Source: Pelagomonas calceolata
Taxonomy: Eukaryota; Sar; Pelagophyceae; Pelagomonadales; Pelagomonadaceae
Reading direction: 5' to 3'
Length of the DNA: 64,000 nucleotides
NCBI GenBank assembly: GCA_918797485.1
Contig: CAKKNE010000003.1
Coordinates: 3,038,001-3,102,000, forward strand
Shown piece after piece: positions 37,635 through 47,414 of the stretch. A model generated the notes under the pieces. The model was not told the origin of the DNA. It did no database searches and saw only the letters and a list, made by a program, of their open reading frames with translations. The stretch's first letter is position 1. Every line of letters starts with the position of its first letter. Made by a program: the position numbers and the translations under genes.

Positions 37635-40600
37635 GTTGTCGGACACGCGCGGCACCGTCAAATCAAAGGGGCGGTCGCCGCCCCACTTGTCCATGGTTAA
37701 GGAGAGGCGCCGGCCGGCGCCGTCCGCGTAGCGCTGCTCCATGGCGATCTCCACGTTGCCCCGGCCCGCCAGGTCCAGGTTCCGCACGCCGACGTAGTGC
37801 CTCTTGACTAACTTCTCGTCCGCGAGGTCGAACGTCGTCACGCCCGAGGCCCGCACGCCGCCGCTTTCGTCCTCCGTCTGGACGAGCCAGAGCGCGCCCT
37901 GGCGCGGCGCGACCAGGTACTGAGCTAACAACTCGTGGCGCACGCGCTTGTTACCTATTCTAGCTTCGCGCGCTCTAGGCTTGCGGCCGCGCTCCAACTG
38001 GACGAACTGCAGCGCCCACGTGAGCGCATCCAATTCATACGTGCGCCACGTCTCGAAGAGTCTGTTGAGCGTCAGGTAGAGCTCCGCGGCGCGATCCTTC
38101 AGGTCCGGGCCTTCGCCGACGCCCGTCCACTCGCCGATCTCCTTCGCCAACGCTTCCGTGCTCCGAGACAGGCCGCCCTTGGCCTCGTCGTCCGCATACA
38201 AGATGGAGTGCAGCGCGTCGACGGCCGAGGCGACGCCCGTCTTCGACGTGCCGCAGCGCATGATGAAATGCGGCGAGCTCTGCGCGACCGAGAACCGCTT
38301 CTTCGCGAGCGCCGCGTCCAGGCGCATCGAGGCGTCGGGGTTCGTCTCCGCGAGGCGCGTGCGGTCGTCCCGCTCGTCCGTGCGGAGCTTCTCTCTAGGA
38401 GGAGCTTCCTGTCTCAGAGTCGTCGTATCTAACCCCGCAGCCCCGGAGATGGCCGCCGCGACGTCGTGGCCGGTCGACGATAACCCGCGGTCCTTGCAGA
38501 ACTGCTTGCAGCCCGCGCCGCAGATGATGAAGGCCGCCTGCTTCGGGTGGTTCTGGCCGAGCGCCATGAACCTTTCGCACTTGCCCTGGATCGTCGCCGT
38601 CGACGGCAGATGGTCCTCGCAGAACGCCGACGGGCACACGGCGCACCGAAACAGCAACCCACCGGCCTGCGCCGCCTTTCGTCCACAGGTCTCGCAGGAG
38701 TGGTGCGGGCAGCCCCACGAGCCGAACTTCTTCGTCGGCAGCGCGAAGCCGATCTTCTGCAAGCAGCCCGCGTGCCACGACGCCGGGCACTGGTCGCAGC
38801 AGATCAAATCGCCGCCGTCCCAGCAGTGGAGGCAGTGCTCCTCATTATCATAGTCGCGGCCGGCGATCTGTCTCCCGCCGACGGCCTCGAGCGCGGCCTT
38901 CGCGGCCTTGGCCTCCCAGCGCGCCGCCTGCTCGTCGACTTGCTTCGCGTCCTTTTTCCGCTCTTGGCCGTCGCCGTACTCCTTCGTGAGGACGTTGACT
39001 AAGCCGACGCCCTCGACGCGCTCCTGGCGCATGCGCTGCGTCCGTTTCCGCTTCTCCTGCTGGATGAATTCGGCGCTCAAGTCGCCTAATGTCGCTCTTT
39101 TCTCCCTCTTGGCGCCGTAGGTCGCGCCCTCGAACTCGCGCAGGCTCACAGCTTGCGTGTCGCTCTTGAACGACGCGGCGTCCGAGGCCTGGTTGCCCTT
39201 GACCACACCTAATGTCGCGTTGCCGTCTCTACTACGGTCGAGGATCTGATCTAAATCCTGATCGGTTAATTGCTTGTCCGCGGCGCCGTTGACGATGGCA
39301 GCCGCACCGAATTTCAGCGCGCTCAGCATGTCGCCCGCGGAGACCTGGTCGTCCGGTTCCGCCGCCCGCTGCGAGTCGCGGTTGACCATCGCATCTAAGT
39401 ACAGCTTCTTCTCGGCGCGCTGGACGATGCGCTCCTCGACGGTGCCGGCGGTCACGAGTCGATAAACGTGCACGGGCTTCGTCTGGCCGATGCGGTGGAC
39501 GCGCGCCATGGCCTGCAGGTCGGCCTGCGGGTTCCAGTCCGAGTCGAACAGTATGCACGTGTCCGCCGTCTGCAGGTTCACACCTAAGCCTCCTGCCCTT
39601 GTGGACATGAGGAAGAGGAAGACTGACGAGTTCGGCGCGTTGAAGGACTGGATGTCTACCGTCCGTTGGACGCGGTTCGTGCCGCCGTCTAATCTTGAAA
39701 ACTCGTAGCCTCTGTATCTCAGTACGTCATCTAACAAATCTAGGGTGGTGGTGAACTGCGAAAACAGCACGACCCGGTGGCCCCTATCTTTGAGCTTCGT
39801 CAGCAACCGATCCAAAACGTGGACCTTGCCCGACGCCTCGATGAGCGACTCGTCCGTGACGCCCGGGTCGGGATCGGCCCCCTCAAATAAGTAGGGGTGG
39901 TTGCAGCACTTGCGCAGCTGCATGAGTAACGATTGCAACTTCTTCCAGGCGCCCGTCTGGGGCCCGCCCGTCGGGTCGTTCAGCTGGTCGAGCAGTTCGG
40001 ACTGGCGCAGCAATAGCCGCTTGTACCACCAGCGCTGCGACTCGGCTAATGGCACTAAAATCTTCGTCTCGAGGCGCGGCGGCAGCGTCGTCTCGACCTC
40101 GGACTTGACGCGGCGCTTCATGAGGACGTTCATCATATTGTGCGCTTTGGCTAGCGCGCCCTGCTTGCCGCCCTTTCCCCGATCGAACGCGTCGTCGAAG
40201 GCCGTGCTGTCCGGAAAGACGTCCGGAAACAGGAAATTCAGCAGGGCCCAGAGCTCGTGTAGATCGTTCTGGAGCGGCGTGCCCGTTAACAGCAAAGCCC
40301 GTTCGGCGTGTAACCGCCGGACCGCCTTACTAATGTCCGCCTCCTCGTTCTTTATCACATGACCTTCATCTAACACCACTAAGCGCCACCAGGGCCGCTG
40401 GATCGTCGACTGCATGGCCGGCGCCTTGGCCATCTCGTACGTCGTCACCACCACATCATAGGCCGACGTGTCCCGCAATTGGTGCTTCAGCCGGTCCCTT
40501 TCTCGGACGTCGCCCGAGTGGAGCTTGACCATGCGCAAATCGGGCACGAACTTGCGCGCCTCCGTGAGCCAACTCGATAATACGGATAGCGGGCAGATGA

Positions 40601-41564
40601 CGAGGGACGGCCCGTGCTCGGCCGGCCGCTCGTGCTTCAGCCAGCTCAGGAAGCTTAATGTTTGGAGCGTCTTCCCCAGACCCATCTCGTCCCCGAGGAT
40701 GGCGCCGCAGCCGTCCTCGTAGCGCTGCGCGAGCCAGCGCAGACCCTCGCGCTGGTAGTCGCGCATGTCCGCTTTTATATAAGACGGCGTCCGCTCGAAG
40801 GGCTCAATCACCACCCGTTGCGGCGCCTTCTTCGCCGCCTCCTTGCACCAGTTTAGAGAAGGCTTGAAGGGCGCGAGCGCGTCCTTGTGCGCGAGCAGGA
40901 ACCGCGCGCGGCAGGCCCGCGCGGCCGGGAGCCGCGACTTCGCCGCATCCCTTTGAGCGTCGCGCGCCTGCTCGGCCTTGGCCTGGTGGCGCGGCTTCTT
41001 GGGCGCGTCCTTGGTCTTGATTGTTGTGGAAGATTTCCGCTTCGGCGGCGGCTTCGTGGAAGCGCCGAAGGCCGCCGCCGCGTCCCGATCACCGGCGAGC
41101 TCCTGGTCCCAGACGCTGCGCTCGCCCGTCTCGGCGTCGTACAGGTTCGACTTCTTCACAAAAAAACCGTCGACGTAGACGCCGACGCTCTTCTGCTCGC
41201 GCGTCGACCGGCGCACGGGCGCCGCGGCCTCCCTGGCGCGGCGCCGCTTCGGCGCCGGCGCCTCTTCTTCCTCTTCCTCTTCCTCGTCCTCCTCGTCCTC
41301 GGATTCCTCGTCGGCCCCGAACTCGAAGTCGGCCTTCTTTTTTTTGGGAGAGCGCTTGGGCTCCGCCTGCGCGTGCGCGACGCGGGCCTTGAGCGCCTGC
41401 GCCGGCGTCAGCAGCGTCGAGCTGCTGTCCTCGTTCCAGTGGACGTCGACCTTGTTTCCTTCGAAGCCGACGACCTTGCCCGTGAACACGCCGTGGCCGG
41501 GGAAGCGCATGCGCATCGCGTCGCCGACGGCGAGGTCGCCCAGCGCGTCCGTGTCCATGTCCAT
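36897..41564 (-). CDS. SNF2-family chromatin remodeller with Tudor-like, PHD-like and C-terminal zinc-binding regions
   Basis: 1555 residues. Order: Tudor/chromo-like barrel (10-60, GDAMRMRFPGHGVFTGKVVG), acidic Glu tract, SNF2 ATPase (about 265-560: GAILGDEMGLGKTLQTLSFL, VVLDEGHVIKN, LLTGTPLQNDLHELWALLNF), helicase C (about 580-720: FSQFTTTLDLLDD, STRAGGLGVNLQTADTCILF, ARVHRIGQTKPVHVYRL), a Cys/His-rich double PHD-like region (about 905-1010: HCLHCWDGGDLICCDQCPAS then CETCGRK), an unassigned domain, a 14-residue Pro tract, and a small CxxC zinc pair (CGTCGR, CDACKAKK, about 1375-1405). The DEGH box is typical of Snf2 proteins. It moves or remodels nucleosomes; the subfamily (ISWI/CHD-like) is not settled. 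Confidence 0.93.
37594..37634 (+). repeat. (GGC)n microsatellite
   Basis: About 41 bp of GGC/GCC units inside the SNF2 gene, encoding its proline tract on the minus strand. A site prone to slippage. Confidence 0.95.
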
Positions 41565-42107
41565 GCTTGTTTGCTGCTCGTGGGCTCGCGATTACTGTTC
41601 CCGCCTCTGCGAGAGAAACGCGTGCCCGGCGTGCGCGGGACCGCGGATTTCGGCGGCGCTGCAAAGAGTGGAGGCTGGCGAGTGTCTGCGCGCTGTGTTT
41701 TTCACCGTGAGTGGCCACGTGATGCGGCCGCAGATGATGATGCTCGTGGCGCGGCTTGGAGAGCTTCGCGGGCTTTTTTGACGGAGCTGTACAAACGCCT
41801 TCGAACTTCCGCTAGATGCATAGCGAGACCTCTCCTGAAAAATCCAACGGAAAAAAAATCAAAAAAGCTAAATGCTTGTCAAAAGATTTTTTGGCCTTCC
41901 CGCCCAGCGACACCAATCCGGGGCGCAAAAAATCGCCGAGCACGCACTTCGCATCGAGAGTCAGACGCCTGCATAATTTGGTCGCGCACGGGTCTGATGG
42001 CTACGAGACGCGCCGCGCGCGGCGGACGTTCCGAAGCTGTAGACTTGCTTGGAGCTAGGCCGCGTGATCGCACACCCCCATACGCCGTAGCTAGACTTAC
42101 TTGTAGA
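41565..42107 (+). other. Intergenic region between two minus-strand genes
   Basis: 543 bp with no gene; AT-richer than its neighbours (41830-41960 has A-runs). The third copy of the GCTTGGAGCTAGGC repeat is at 42047-42060. Confidence 0.5.
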
Positions 42108-43082
42108 TTACACTGCGACGACGTCGCGGTCGGGCAATTCCGCGGGCTCCTCGTAGACGACACGGGCGAACGCGTCCGGCGGCGGCGGCGGGCCGGCCGG
42201 GGGCTCCGGCGTGAGGCAGAAGCGGTGCCGGTGCGCGCGGGTCGGCGGCGGCGGCGGCGGCGGCGCCGGCCTCCGCGCTATGGCCAGCGGCTTGCAGGGG
42301 ACCTGCGTGGCCTCGTCGGCGAGGGCCGCGCGGTCGCAGCCGAGGATGGCGTGCAGCGCGTCGAGCACGCCCAAGCAGCGCGCCGGCGCCCGTTGTGGCG
42401 AGTAGGTGCGGCCGCGGCGCGGCGGCGAGTAGCACGGCGGCGGATCGGTCGGCGTCTCCGGCCCGGGCGCGCTGATGACGCGCACGGCCGGTTCGGGCGG
42501 CCACGCGTCGGCTTCGGCAGGCCACGCGGGCGGCGGCGGCGAGTCCGGCGGCGGGGGCGGCGTGGCCGGCGGCGTCGCGGCGCGCGGCGGCGCGCGCGCC
42601 GGCGGCGTGTCCCGCGCCGGCGGCCCGGGCGCCGGCGGCCGGGGCGCCGCGGCGGGCGGCTTGGGCGGCGAGCTCGCGGCCACGACGGCCGGCGGCGGGC
42701 CCGCCGGGGGCTTCGCGCTCCGCGCCCGTTCGCGCCGCGCCGCGCGGGCCGTCGCGGCGCGCACCGCTGCGGTCTCGAGCGCCTCGAGCCGCGCCTGCAT
42801 CGCCTTCATGCCGCCCCGCAGCCGCAGCACCTCCCGCTTGAGGGCCTCGCCCTCGTTGCGCAGCGCGACGCAGCCGTGGCAGATCCGGCGCGGCGCCTTG
42901 GCCCGGCCGCCCTGCTTGACCAGCGCCTCGACGCTCAGCGTGTTGCTGCTGTCGCCGAGCGCCGGCCGACTGATGGTGTCCTGCATGACCGTGTTCGTGG
43001 CCTGCCGCGCGAGGCGGTCGGCCTGGCGCGCGAGCAGCAGCGAGTCCGGCACGGCGGAACTCGTGGCGTCGAAGGACGCCAT
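42108..43082 (-). CDS. Pro-rich protein with short coiled coil, unknown
   Basis: 324 residues from the Met at 43082 (MASFDATSSAVPDSLL). A CHGCVALRNEGEALKREVLR segment begins a short coiled coil (about 65-110) and may hold a CxxC pair. Residues 115-300 are low-complexity Pro/Ala/Arg. LGVLDALHAILGCDRAALAD is the only other folded-looking part. No family is recognised. Confidence 0.6.
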   Translation of the reverse strand: MASFDATSSAVPDSLLLARQADRLARQATNTVMQDTISRPALGDSSNTLSVEALVKQGGRAKAPRRICHGCVALRNEGEALKREVLRLRGGMKAMQARLEALETAAVRAATARAARRERARSAKPPAGPPPAVVAASSPPKPPAAAPRPPAPGPPARDTPPARAPPRAATPPATPPPPPDSPPPPAWPAEADAWPPEPAVRVISAPGPETPTDPPPCYSPPRRGRTYSPQRAPARCLGVLDALHAILGCDRAALADEATQVPCKPLAIARRPAPPPPPPPTRAHRHRFCLTPEPPAGPPPPPDAFARVVYEEPAELPDRDVVAV

Positions 43083-43473
43083 CGGCGGGCGGCGCGGCTC
43101 CGCGTCGTTTGCTGGGACCACGGCCCCGCGAAACGGGGCAGGCTCTCCTCTGGCGAAACGCACGGCCTTTTTGCTGGCTTCGCGCGGCGGGCAGCGGGAA
43201 AAACGAACGGGAAAAACGAGCGGGTCGGACCGCGGGCTACGGCAACGCCCACCGGTCCTCGACCTCTCCCCGTGGATAGATCCGCGGTCTTTCGACGGAT
43301 GGCTTCTCGCGGCCGGGTTCACGGAGTCTGTGGGGCACTCTGGCAATGGGGGCAGCCAGTTTGAAACGCAAGACCTCTCGCCGCACTTCCTAAGGCAGCC
43401 GTTCGAATCAGTGCACACAAAACAAGTGGCATGCACCGCGTGCTGGAGGCAAAACGATGGACTGCGTGCTGAG
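43083..43473 (+). other. Divergent promoter region
   Basis: 391 bp between the Pro-rich gene and the sulfotransferase gene. No promoter motif copy and no RNA gene found. Confidence 0.5.
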
Positions 43474-44367
43474 ATGCGGTCGCTGTGGGCGGCCCTCCTC
43501 GGCGCCGCGCTCCGGACCGACGCCTTCGAGAGCTGCGCCGAGGCGCGGCGCTACTACAAGGCCGACGCACTCGCGGAGGAGGCGCGCCGCCTGCGCGCCG
43601 GCCGGGCGAACGTGAGCCGCCCGCTCCGGTTCCTGCACGTCCCCAAGAACGCGGGCACGACGATCCAGCGCCTGCTGCCCGACGCGCGCCCGCGGACGAC
43701 CGTGGTCGACGGGCGGACGTGCGGCAAGTGCATAAAGGTCGGCGGCCCGTGCGCCTGCTCGCTCTGGCACGTCCCGCCGCGGTACCTGCCACAACCAAGC
43801 CCCTACGCCGACCACGACACGTTCTGCGTCGCGCGCGACCCCGTCGACCGCGTCCTGAGCCAGTGGCGCATGGAGGGCGCCCACCGGAGCGCGTGCCTCG
43901 TCATGAGGGAGCGGCTCACGCACCGCTGCGGCGCCGCGATGAGCGACTGCCACCTCTGGCCGCAGCACGAGTACGTCTGGGACGCGGCCGGGCGGCGGAC
44001 GTGCGCCCACGTCCTCGCCTTCGACGACCTCTCGGACCAGTTCCGGCGCCTGATGCGCGCGGCGGGCCGGGACGACGTCACGCTGCCGCCCGTAACGTCG
44101 AGGCGGTCGGCGCTGCACCACGGCGCCGCGGCGCCGGAGACGGACCTGAGCGCGAACGTCACGCTCATGATCCGCTGCGCCTACAAACTTGACGAGTGCC
44201 TGCTGCGGGGCCGCGACATTTTCGAGGAGTGCGCGCGCTTGGATTTGACCATTGACGGCTGGACGCGCGCGTGCGACAGAAGCGCGGGACGGAAGCGCCG
44301 GTGCCGCGTCCACTGCCGGAAGCGCGGGACCGCGTCCGCCCGAGAGCGACTCCACAAAATAAGTTAG
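43474..44367 (+). CDS. Golgi-type carbohydrate sulfotransferase-like protein
   Basis: 297 residues. Signal peptide or anchor MRSLWAALLGAALRTDAF. PAPS-binding 5'-phosphosulfate loop LRFLHVPKNAGTTIQRLLPD and 3'-phosphate motif FCVARDPVDRVLSQWRM are the two signatures of the sulfotransferase-2 family. Many Cys (CGKC, CACS) and a possible N-glycosylation site (SANVTL) fit a secreted or lumenal enzyme. It transfers sulfate from PAPS to a glycan; the acceptor is unknown. Convergent with the GT8 gene, 10 bp apart. Confidence 0.88.
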   Translation: MRSLWAALLGAALRTDAFESCAEARRYYKADALAEEARRLRAGRANVSRPLRFLHVPKNAGTTIQRLLPDARPRTTVVDGRTCGKCIKVGGPCACSLWHVPPRYLPQPSPYADHDTFCVARDPVDRVLSQWRMEGAHRSACLVMRERLTHRCGAAMSDCHLWPQHEYVWDAAGRRTCAHVLAFDDLSDQFRRLMRAAGRDDVTLPPVTSRRSALHHGAAAPETDLSANVTLMIRCAYKLDECLLRGRDIFEECARLDLTIDGWTRACDRSAGRKRRCRVHCRKRGTASARERLHKIS

Positions 44368-44377
44368 ACTCAACAGA

Positions 44378-45307
44378 CTAGCAGAGCCGCCGCGGCGAAC
44401 CGTCCGCGCGCGTGGGCGGGTCCTCGAGGAGGCCGTCCACGAAGCGCCGCGCGGCCGCGGGCAGCGCGTCGACCTCGCGCCACCACCGGCGCTGCGCCTC
44501 CAGGAGCGATGCCTGGGCGCAGGCGGCGTCGCGGAGCCCGTGGCGGTGCGAGCACGCCTTGTTCTCGGCGAGGCACGCGCGGCAGCCGCCGCGCCAGGGC
44601 GCGCTCGCCGCGAAGAAGTGGACCGCGTCCGGCGTGGCGTGCTCGAGGCGGTCGCAGCTCTGCGTCACCTTCATGAGCTGCCACTTCTTGTGCAGGTCTG
44701 TCCACGCGCCGTCGAAGACGTGGTTCAGCAGGGGCTGGTCGTGGCCCTCGCACGTTTTCTTGAGAGCGTTCTGGGCGAGCGCGGCCTCGTAGGCGCCGAA
44801 GGTGGACGCGGCGGGCCGGAGGAGGAGCATGCCGCCGTTGAAGCAGCCCGCGCCGTTGCTCAGCGCGCCGATCTCACCCTTCTTGAGCGGGAGCGCCCAG
44901 AGCCCCGCGAGCGATTTTGGGAGGGTCCCGGCGTGGTCCACGAGCATCGTGTCCGCGTCGAGGTATAAGACCTTGTCGTAGGGCAGGCGCCACAGATCCA
45001 ACTTGCGGCCCGGCCACGCCGTCGCCTTGCCCAGGTCGTTGGCCGCGTCTCCGTCGATCCGATGCGTCTTGAACGACGCCGCCTCGGCGACGGCCCAGCC
45101 GCCGGCCCGCAGGGCCGCCCGGGCGTCGCCGGACACGCCGTAGACGAGCGCGGTGCGGCTCCGGCCTGGGTCGACGCGCTTCAGGACGCTGCCCAGGACG
45201 AGCGCGCCCAGGGCCGCGCCGCCGCCGCGGCCGTAGGCCAGCACCGCGTAGGTCTCGTTCTTCGCGGCGGCTAGGGTGCACAGCGTCGCAACCAGTGGTG
45301 TGCGCAT
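44378..45307 (-). CDS. GT8-family glycosyltransferase (glycogenin-like)
   Basis: 309 residues. Signal peptide MRTPLVATLCTLAAA, then the GT8 fold: TYAVLAYGRGGGAALGALVL, GRKLDLWRLPYDKVLYLDAD with the DxD metal site (YLDADTM), CFNGGMLLLRPAAS, and CEGHDQPLLNHVF. Cys-rich C-terminus (CRACLAENKACSH). It probably transfers a sugar from a UDP-sugar in the secretory pathway. Next to the sulfotransferase, which would suit a shared role in glycan building, but this is inference from proximity. Confidence 0.9.
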   Translation of the reverse strand: MRTPLVATLCTLAAAKNETYAVLAYGRGGGAALGALVLGSVLKRVDPGRSRTALVYGVSGDARAALRAGGWAVAEAASFKTHRIDGDAANDLGKATAWPGRKLDLWRLPYDKVLYLDADTMLVDHAGTLPKSLAGLWALPLKKGEIGALSNGAGCFNGGMLLLRPAASTFGAYEAALAQNALKKTCEGHDQPLLNHVFDGAWTDLHKKWQLMKVTQSCDRLEHATPDAVHFFAASAPWRGGCRACLAENKACSHRHGLRDAACAQASLLEAQRRWWREVDALPAAARRFVDGLLEDPPTRADGSPRRLC

Positions 45308-45556
45308 GCTGCGAACGCGTGAGCTTACTCAGTGCAGGGCAGCAGCAGCGGTCCAAAACAAGCTCCAGCTAGAATCGAGAACAGCCATCCTGTTTTACCG
45401 ATGGCTGCCCCAGTGCCCGCGCACTCTTTGCAGCATGAATGTTGGAAGCTCCAAACAGCGTCCTCGCCACGTATTTGGCCCAGAGCAAATGCTCTGCAAA
45501 AATTGCTTGTTAAAATTTTGAGTCAAAACCCGTCCTCGAGTCCTAGAGTTAACGAA

Positions 45557-47065
45557 TTATGCGTCCTCGAGCGACAGGGACGGCGGCAGGCGCCCCGGCC
45601 CCGCCCGCGCGAGCTGCTCCCGGAGCGCCGCGAGCGTGAGCTTGCCCGACCGCCGGAACTCGCCGTTGCCCGCGAGCTCACCCAAGACCTCCTCGGCGTG
45701 CGCCCGCGACCCCATGATCTCCTCGAGATTCTGTAAACTGACGTCGCCCGTGCCGTCGCGGTCCATCGCCCTAAAAACCTCGACCAACCGATCGTCGCGG
45801 ATCGTCCGGTTCCGCGCGAGCATCGCCGCGCTGAACTCGTAGTAGTCGATGAGCTGGTCGCCGTTCACGTCCAGGCTTCTGACTAATTCATCCAATTCCA
45901 GCTCCGTGCCGCCGTGGTGCGTCCTTAACGTTTTTTTCATGTCATTTAACGTCAAAGCGCCGTTCTTCGTCTTCGCGAGGTCCTTCCAGACCAGTGACAG
46001 TTCCGCCGCCTCCTTCTCCGTCAAATGGTGCGCGAGGACGTTCAGGGCGACCTTTCTTAATTTAGTGGCGCCGACGAACTTGCCCAGTCTCTTCGCCATA
46101 TCCACATGGGTACAGAGCGGCTTCGTCGGCGCGTCCTTCGTCAGCCAGGGGTGTTTCAAAGCTTTGGCGGCGGTCATCCTTTTGGACGGGTCGTGCACGA
46201 GGAGCTTCTTGATAAAATCTAAACAGTTTTTGGACACGTCGCCCCAGTCGTCCCGCGGGAAGCTGTGCTTGTTCAGACCCCGTTTTACCGCTCTAAATAT
46301 TTCCGCGTCCGAATCGCCCCCGAACGGCGGGTAGCCGCACAGCAGGATGTACGAGACCACGCCGACACTCCAAAGATCACATTGCGACGTGTACTCCTTC
46401 CTGAGTACTTCGGGAGCGATATAGTACGGCGTGCCCACGCGCGTCCGCAGCGGGTCCGAGATGCCCTGCACACTACAATGCTCCTCCGTCGCCAGCCCGA
46501 AGTCGATGACCTTGAGTCGCTCCAGCTTCGGCGAAATGAACAGGAAGTTCTCGGGCTTGAGGTCACGATGCACGACAGAAGGTTTCTGCGCGTGGCAATA
46601 CGCCAAGGCGTCCAGGATCTGCTTGATCAACTTCGCGGCGTCGCGCTCCGAGTAGTGGCCCTCCTTCGTTTGCGTTTTGGCAATGATCGCGTCGAACAGC
46701 TCCCCGCCCTCGCAGAGCTCGGTAACAATAAAAACATGGTGCGGGTCCTGGAAGACGTCGCGTATCTCGACGATGTTCGGGTGCTTCAGGTTCCTCAAAA
46801 TTGAAATTTCCCGTTCCAACACCTCGGGCCGGTGGATCTTCGCCCTTGGTATAGCCTTGACGGCGCACTTTTCGCCCGTCGCGCGGTTGACGCACTTCCG
46901 CACGACCCCGTAGTGGCCCCGGCCCAGGACCTTCGGGTCGACCGCATAATTATCCTCGAGGGCCCCTGCCGCCGACCGCTTGACACTACTGTCCGCGTCG
47001 TGGGTCCGCCGCACCTTCTTCGTAGGTTCTTTGGTGCTTTCGTCGCGGCTGTGCAGGATGCCCAT
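45557..47065 (-). CDS. Calcium-dependent protein kinase (CDPK)
   Basis: 502 residues. MGILHSRD is a good N-myristoylation start (Gly2, Ser6). Kinase domain about 41-305: VLGRGHYGVVRKC, AVKAIPRAKI (catalytic Lys), HRDLKPENFLF, VIDFGLAT, GTPYYIAPEVL, DLWSVGVVSYILLCGYPPFG. A junction helix and four EF hands follow: one degenerate (KTKNGALTLNDM), canonical DVNGDQLIDYYE, largely canonical DRDGTGDVSLQN, and a degenerate last hand. This is the plant/alveolate/ochrophyte CDPK layout, a membrane-linked calcium-responsive Ser/Thr kinase. Divergent with RAD16; no CTAGTGTCTTAC motif in the gap. Confidence 0.97.
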   Translation of the reverse strand: MGILHSRDESTKEPTKKVRRTHDADSSVKRSAAGALEDNYAVDPKVLGRGHYGVVRKCVNRATGEKCAVKAIPRAKIHRPEVLEREISILRNLKHPNIVEIRDVFQDPHHVFIVTELCEGGELFDAIIAKTQTKEGHYSERDAAKLIKQILDALAYCHAQKPSVVHRDLKPENFLFISPKLERLKVIDFGLATEEHCSVQGISDPLRTRVGTPYYIAPEVLRKEYTSQCDLWSVGVVSYILLCGYPPFGGDSDAEIFRAVKRGLNKHSFPRDDWGDVSKNCLDFIKKLLVHDPSKRMTAAKALKHPWLTKDAPTKPLCTHVDMAKRLGKFVGATKLRKVALNVLAHHLTEKEAAELSLVWKDLAKTKNGALTLNDMKKTLRTHHGGTELELDELVRSLDVNGDQLIDYYEFSAAMLARNRTIRDDRLVEVFRAMDRDGTGDVSLQNLEEIMGSRAHAEEVLGELAGNGEFRRSGKLTLAALREQLARAGPGRLPPSLSLEDA

Positions 47066-47414
47066 GGTGCACCTGCAGGATGGGGCAGCCCGGTGGCGAG
47101 CTTGGTTGTGGCCCTGGGCGCGAGGCTGCGCGGACCCGCACGAAGTTCGGACTCCTTCGTCGTCTATAGATCCACGCGGGCACTCGGTCCCCCGGAAACG
47201 AGCTCGTTCGTTCAAAACCCGCTCTCAAGCAAGGTCAGGCATCTCGGCTGTGCTGGTCGCAAATCGCGCCTTCTGGCACGCATTGGTGCAAGGCGAGACA
47301 TCCAGAGCTCGGACTACAGCGCGCGCGAGCGGTGCTCCAACCGCAGCGCCCAAAGCTACCGCTGCGCCGCGGTCGAGGCCCCTGAGTCAAGACAAGGAAA
47401 CTGCTTCATCGATA
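47066..47414 (+). other. Divergent promoter region, CDPK / RAD16-like
   Basis: 349 bp, nothing recognisable and no copy of the shared promoter motif. Confidence 0.5.

Noticed and set aside
42475-43473. Upstream extension of the sulfotransferase reading to 42475
   Set aside because: The first 330 codons are the antisense of the Pro-rich gene; the Met at 43474 starts a clean signal peptide.
45480-45560. A third tRNA or other RNA gene in AT-rich gaps (for example near 43400 and 45370 with GTTCGA-like boxes)
   Set aside because: No matching A box, acceptor stem or terminator, even allowing for inserted introns.
46980-47414. Upstream extension of the RAD16-like protein to 46980
   Set aside because: It overlaps the divergent CDPK coding sequence and reads as low-complexity; the Met at 47415 is preferred.
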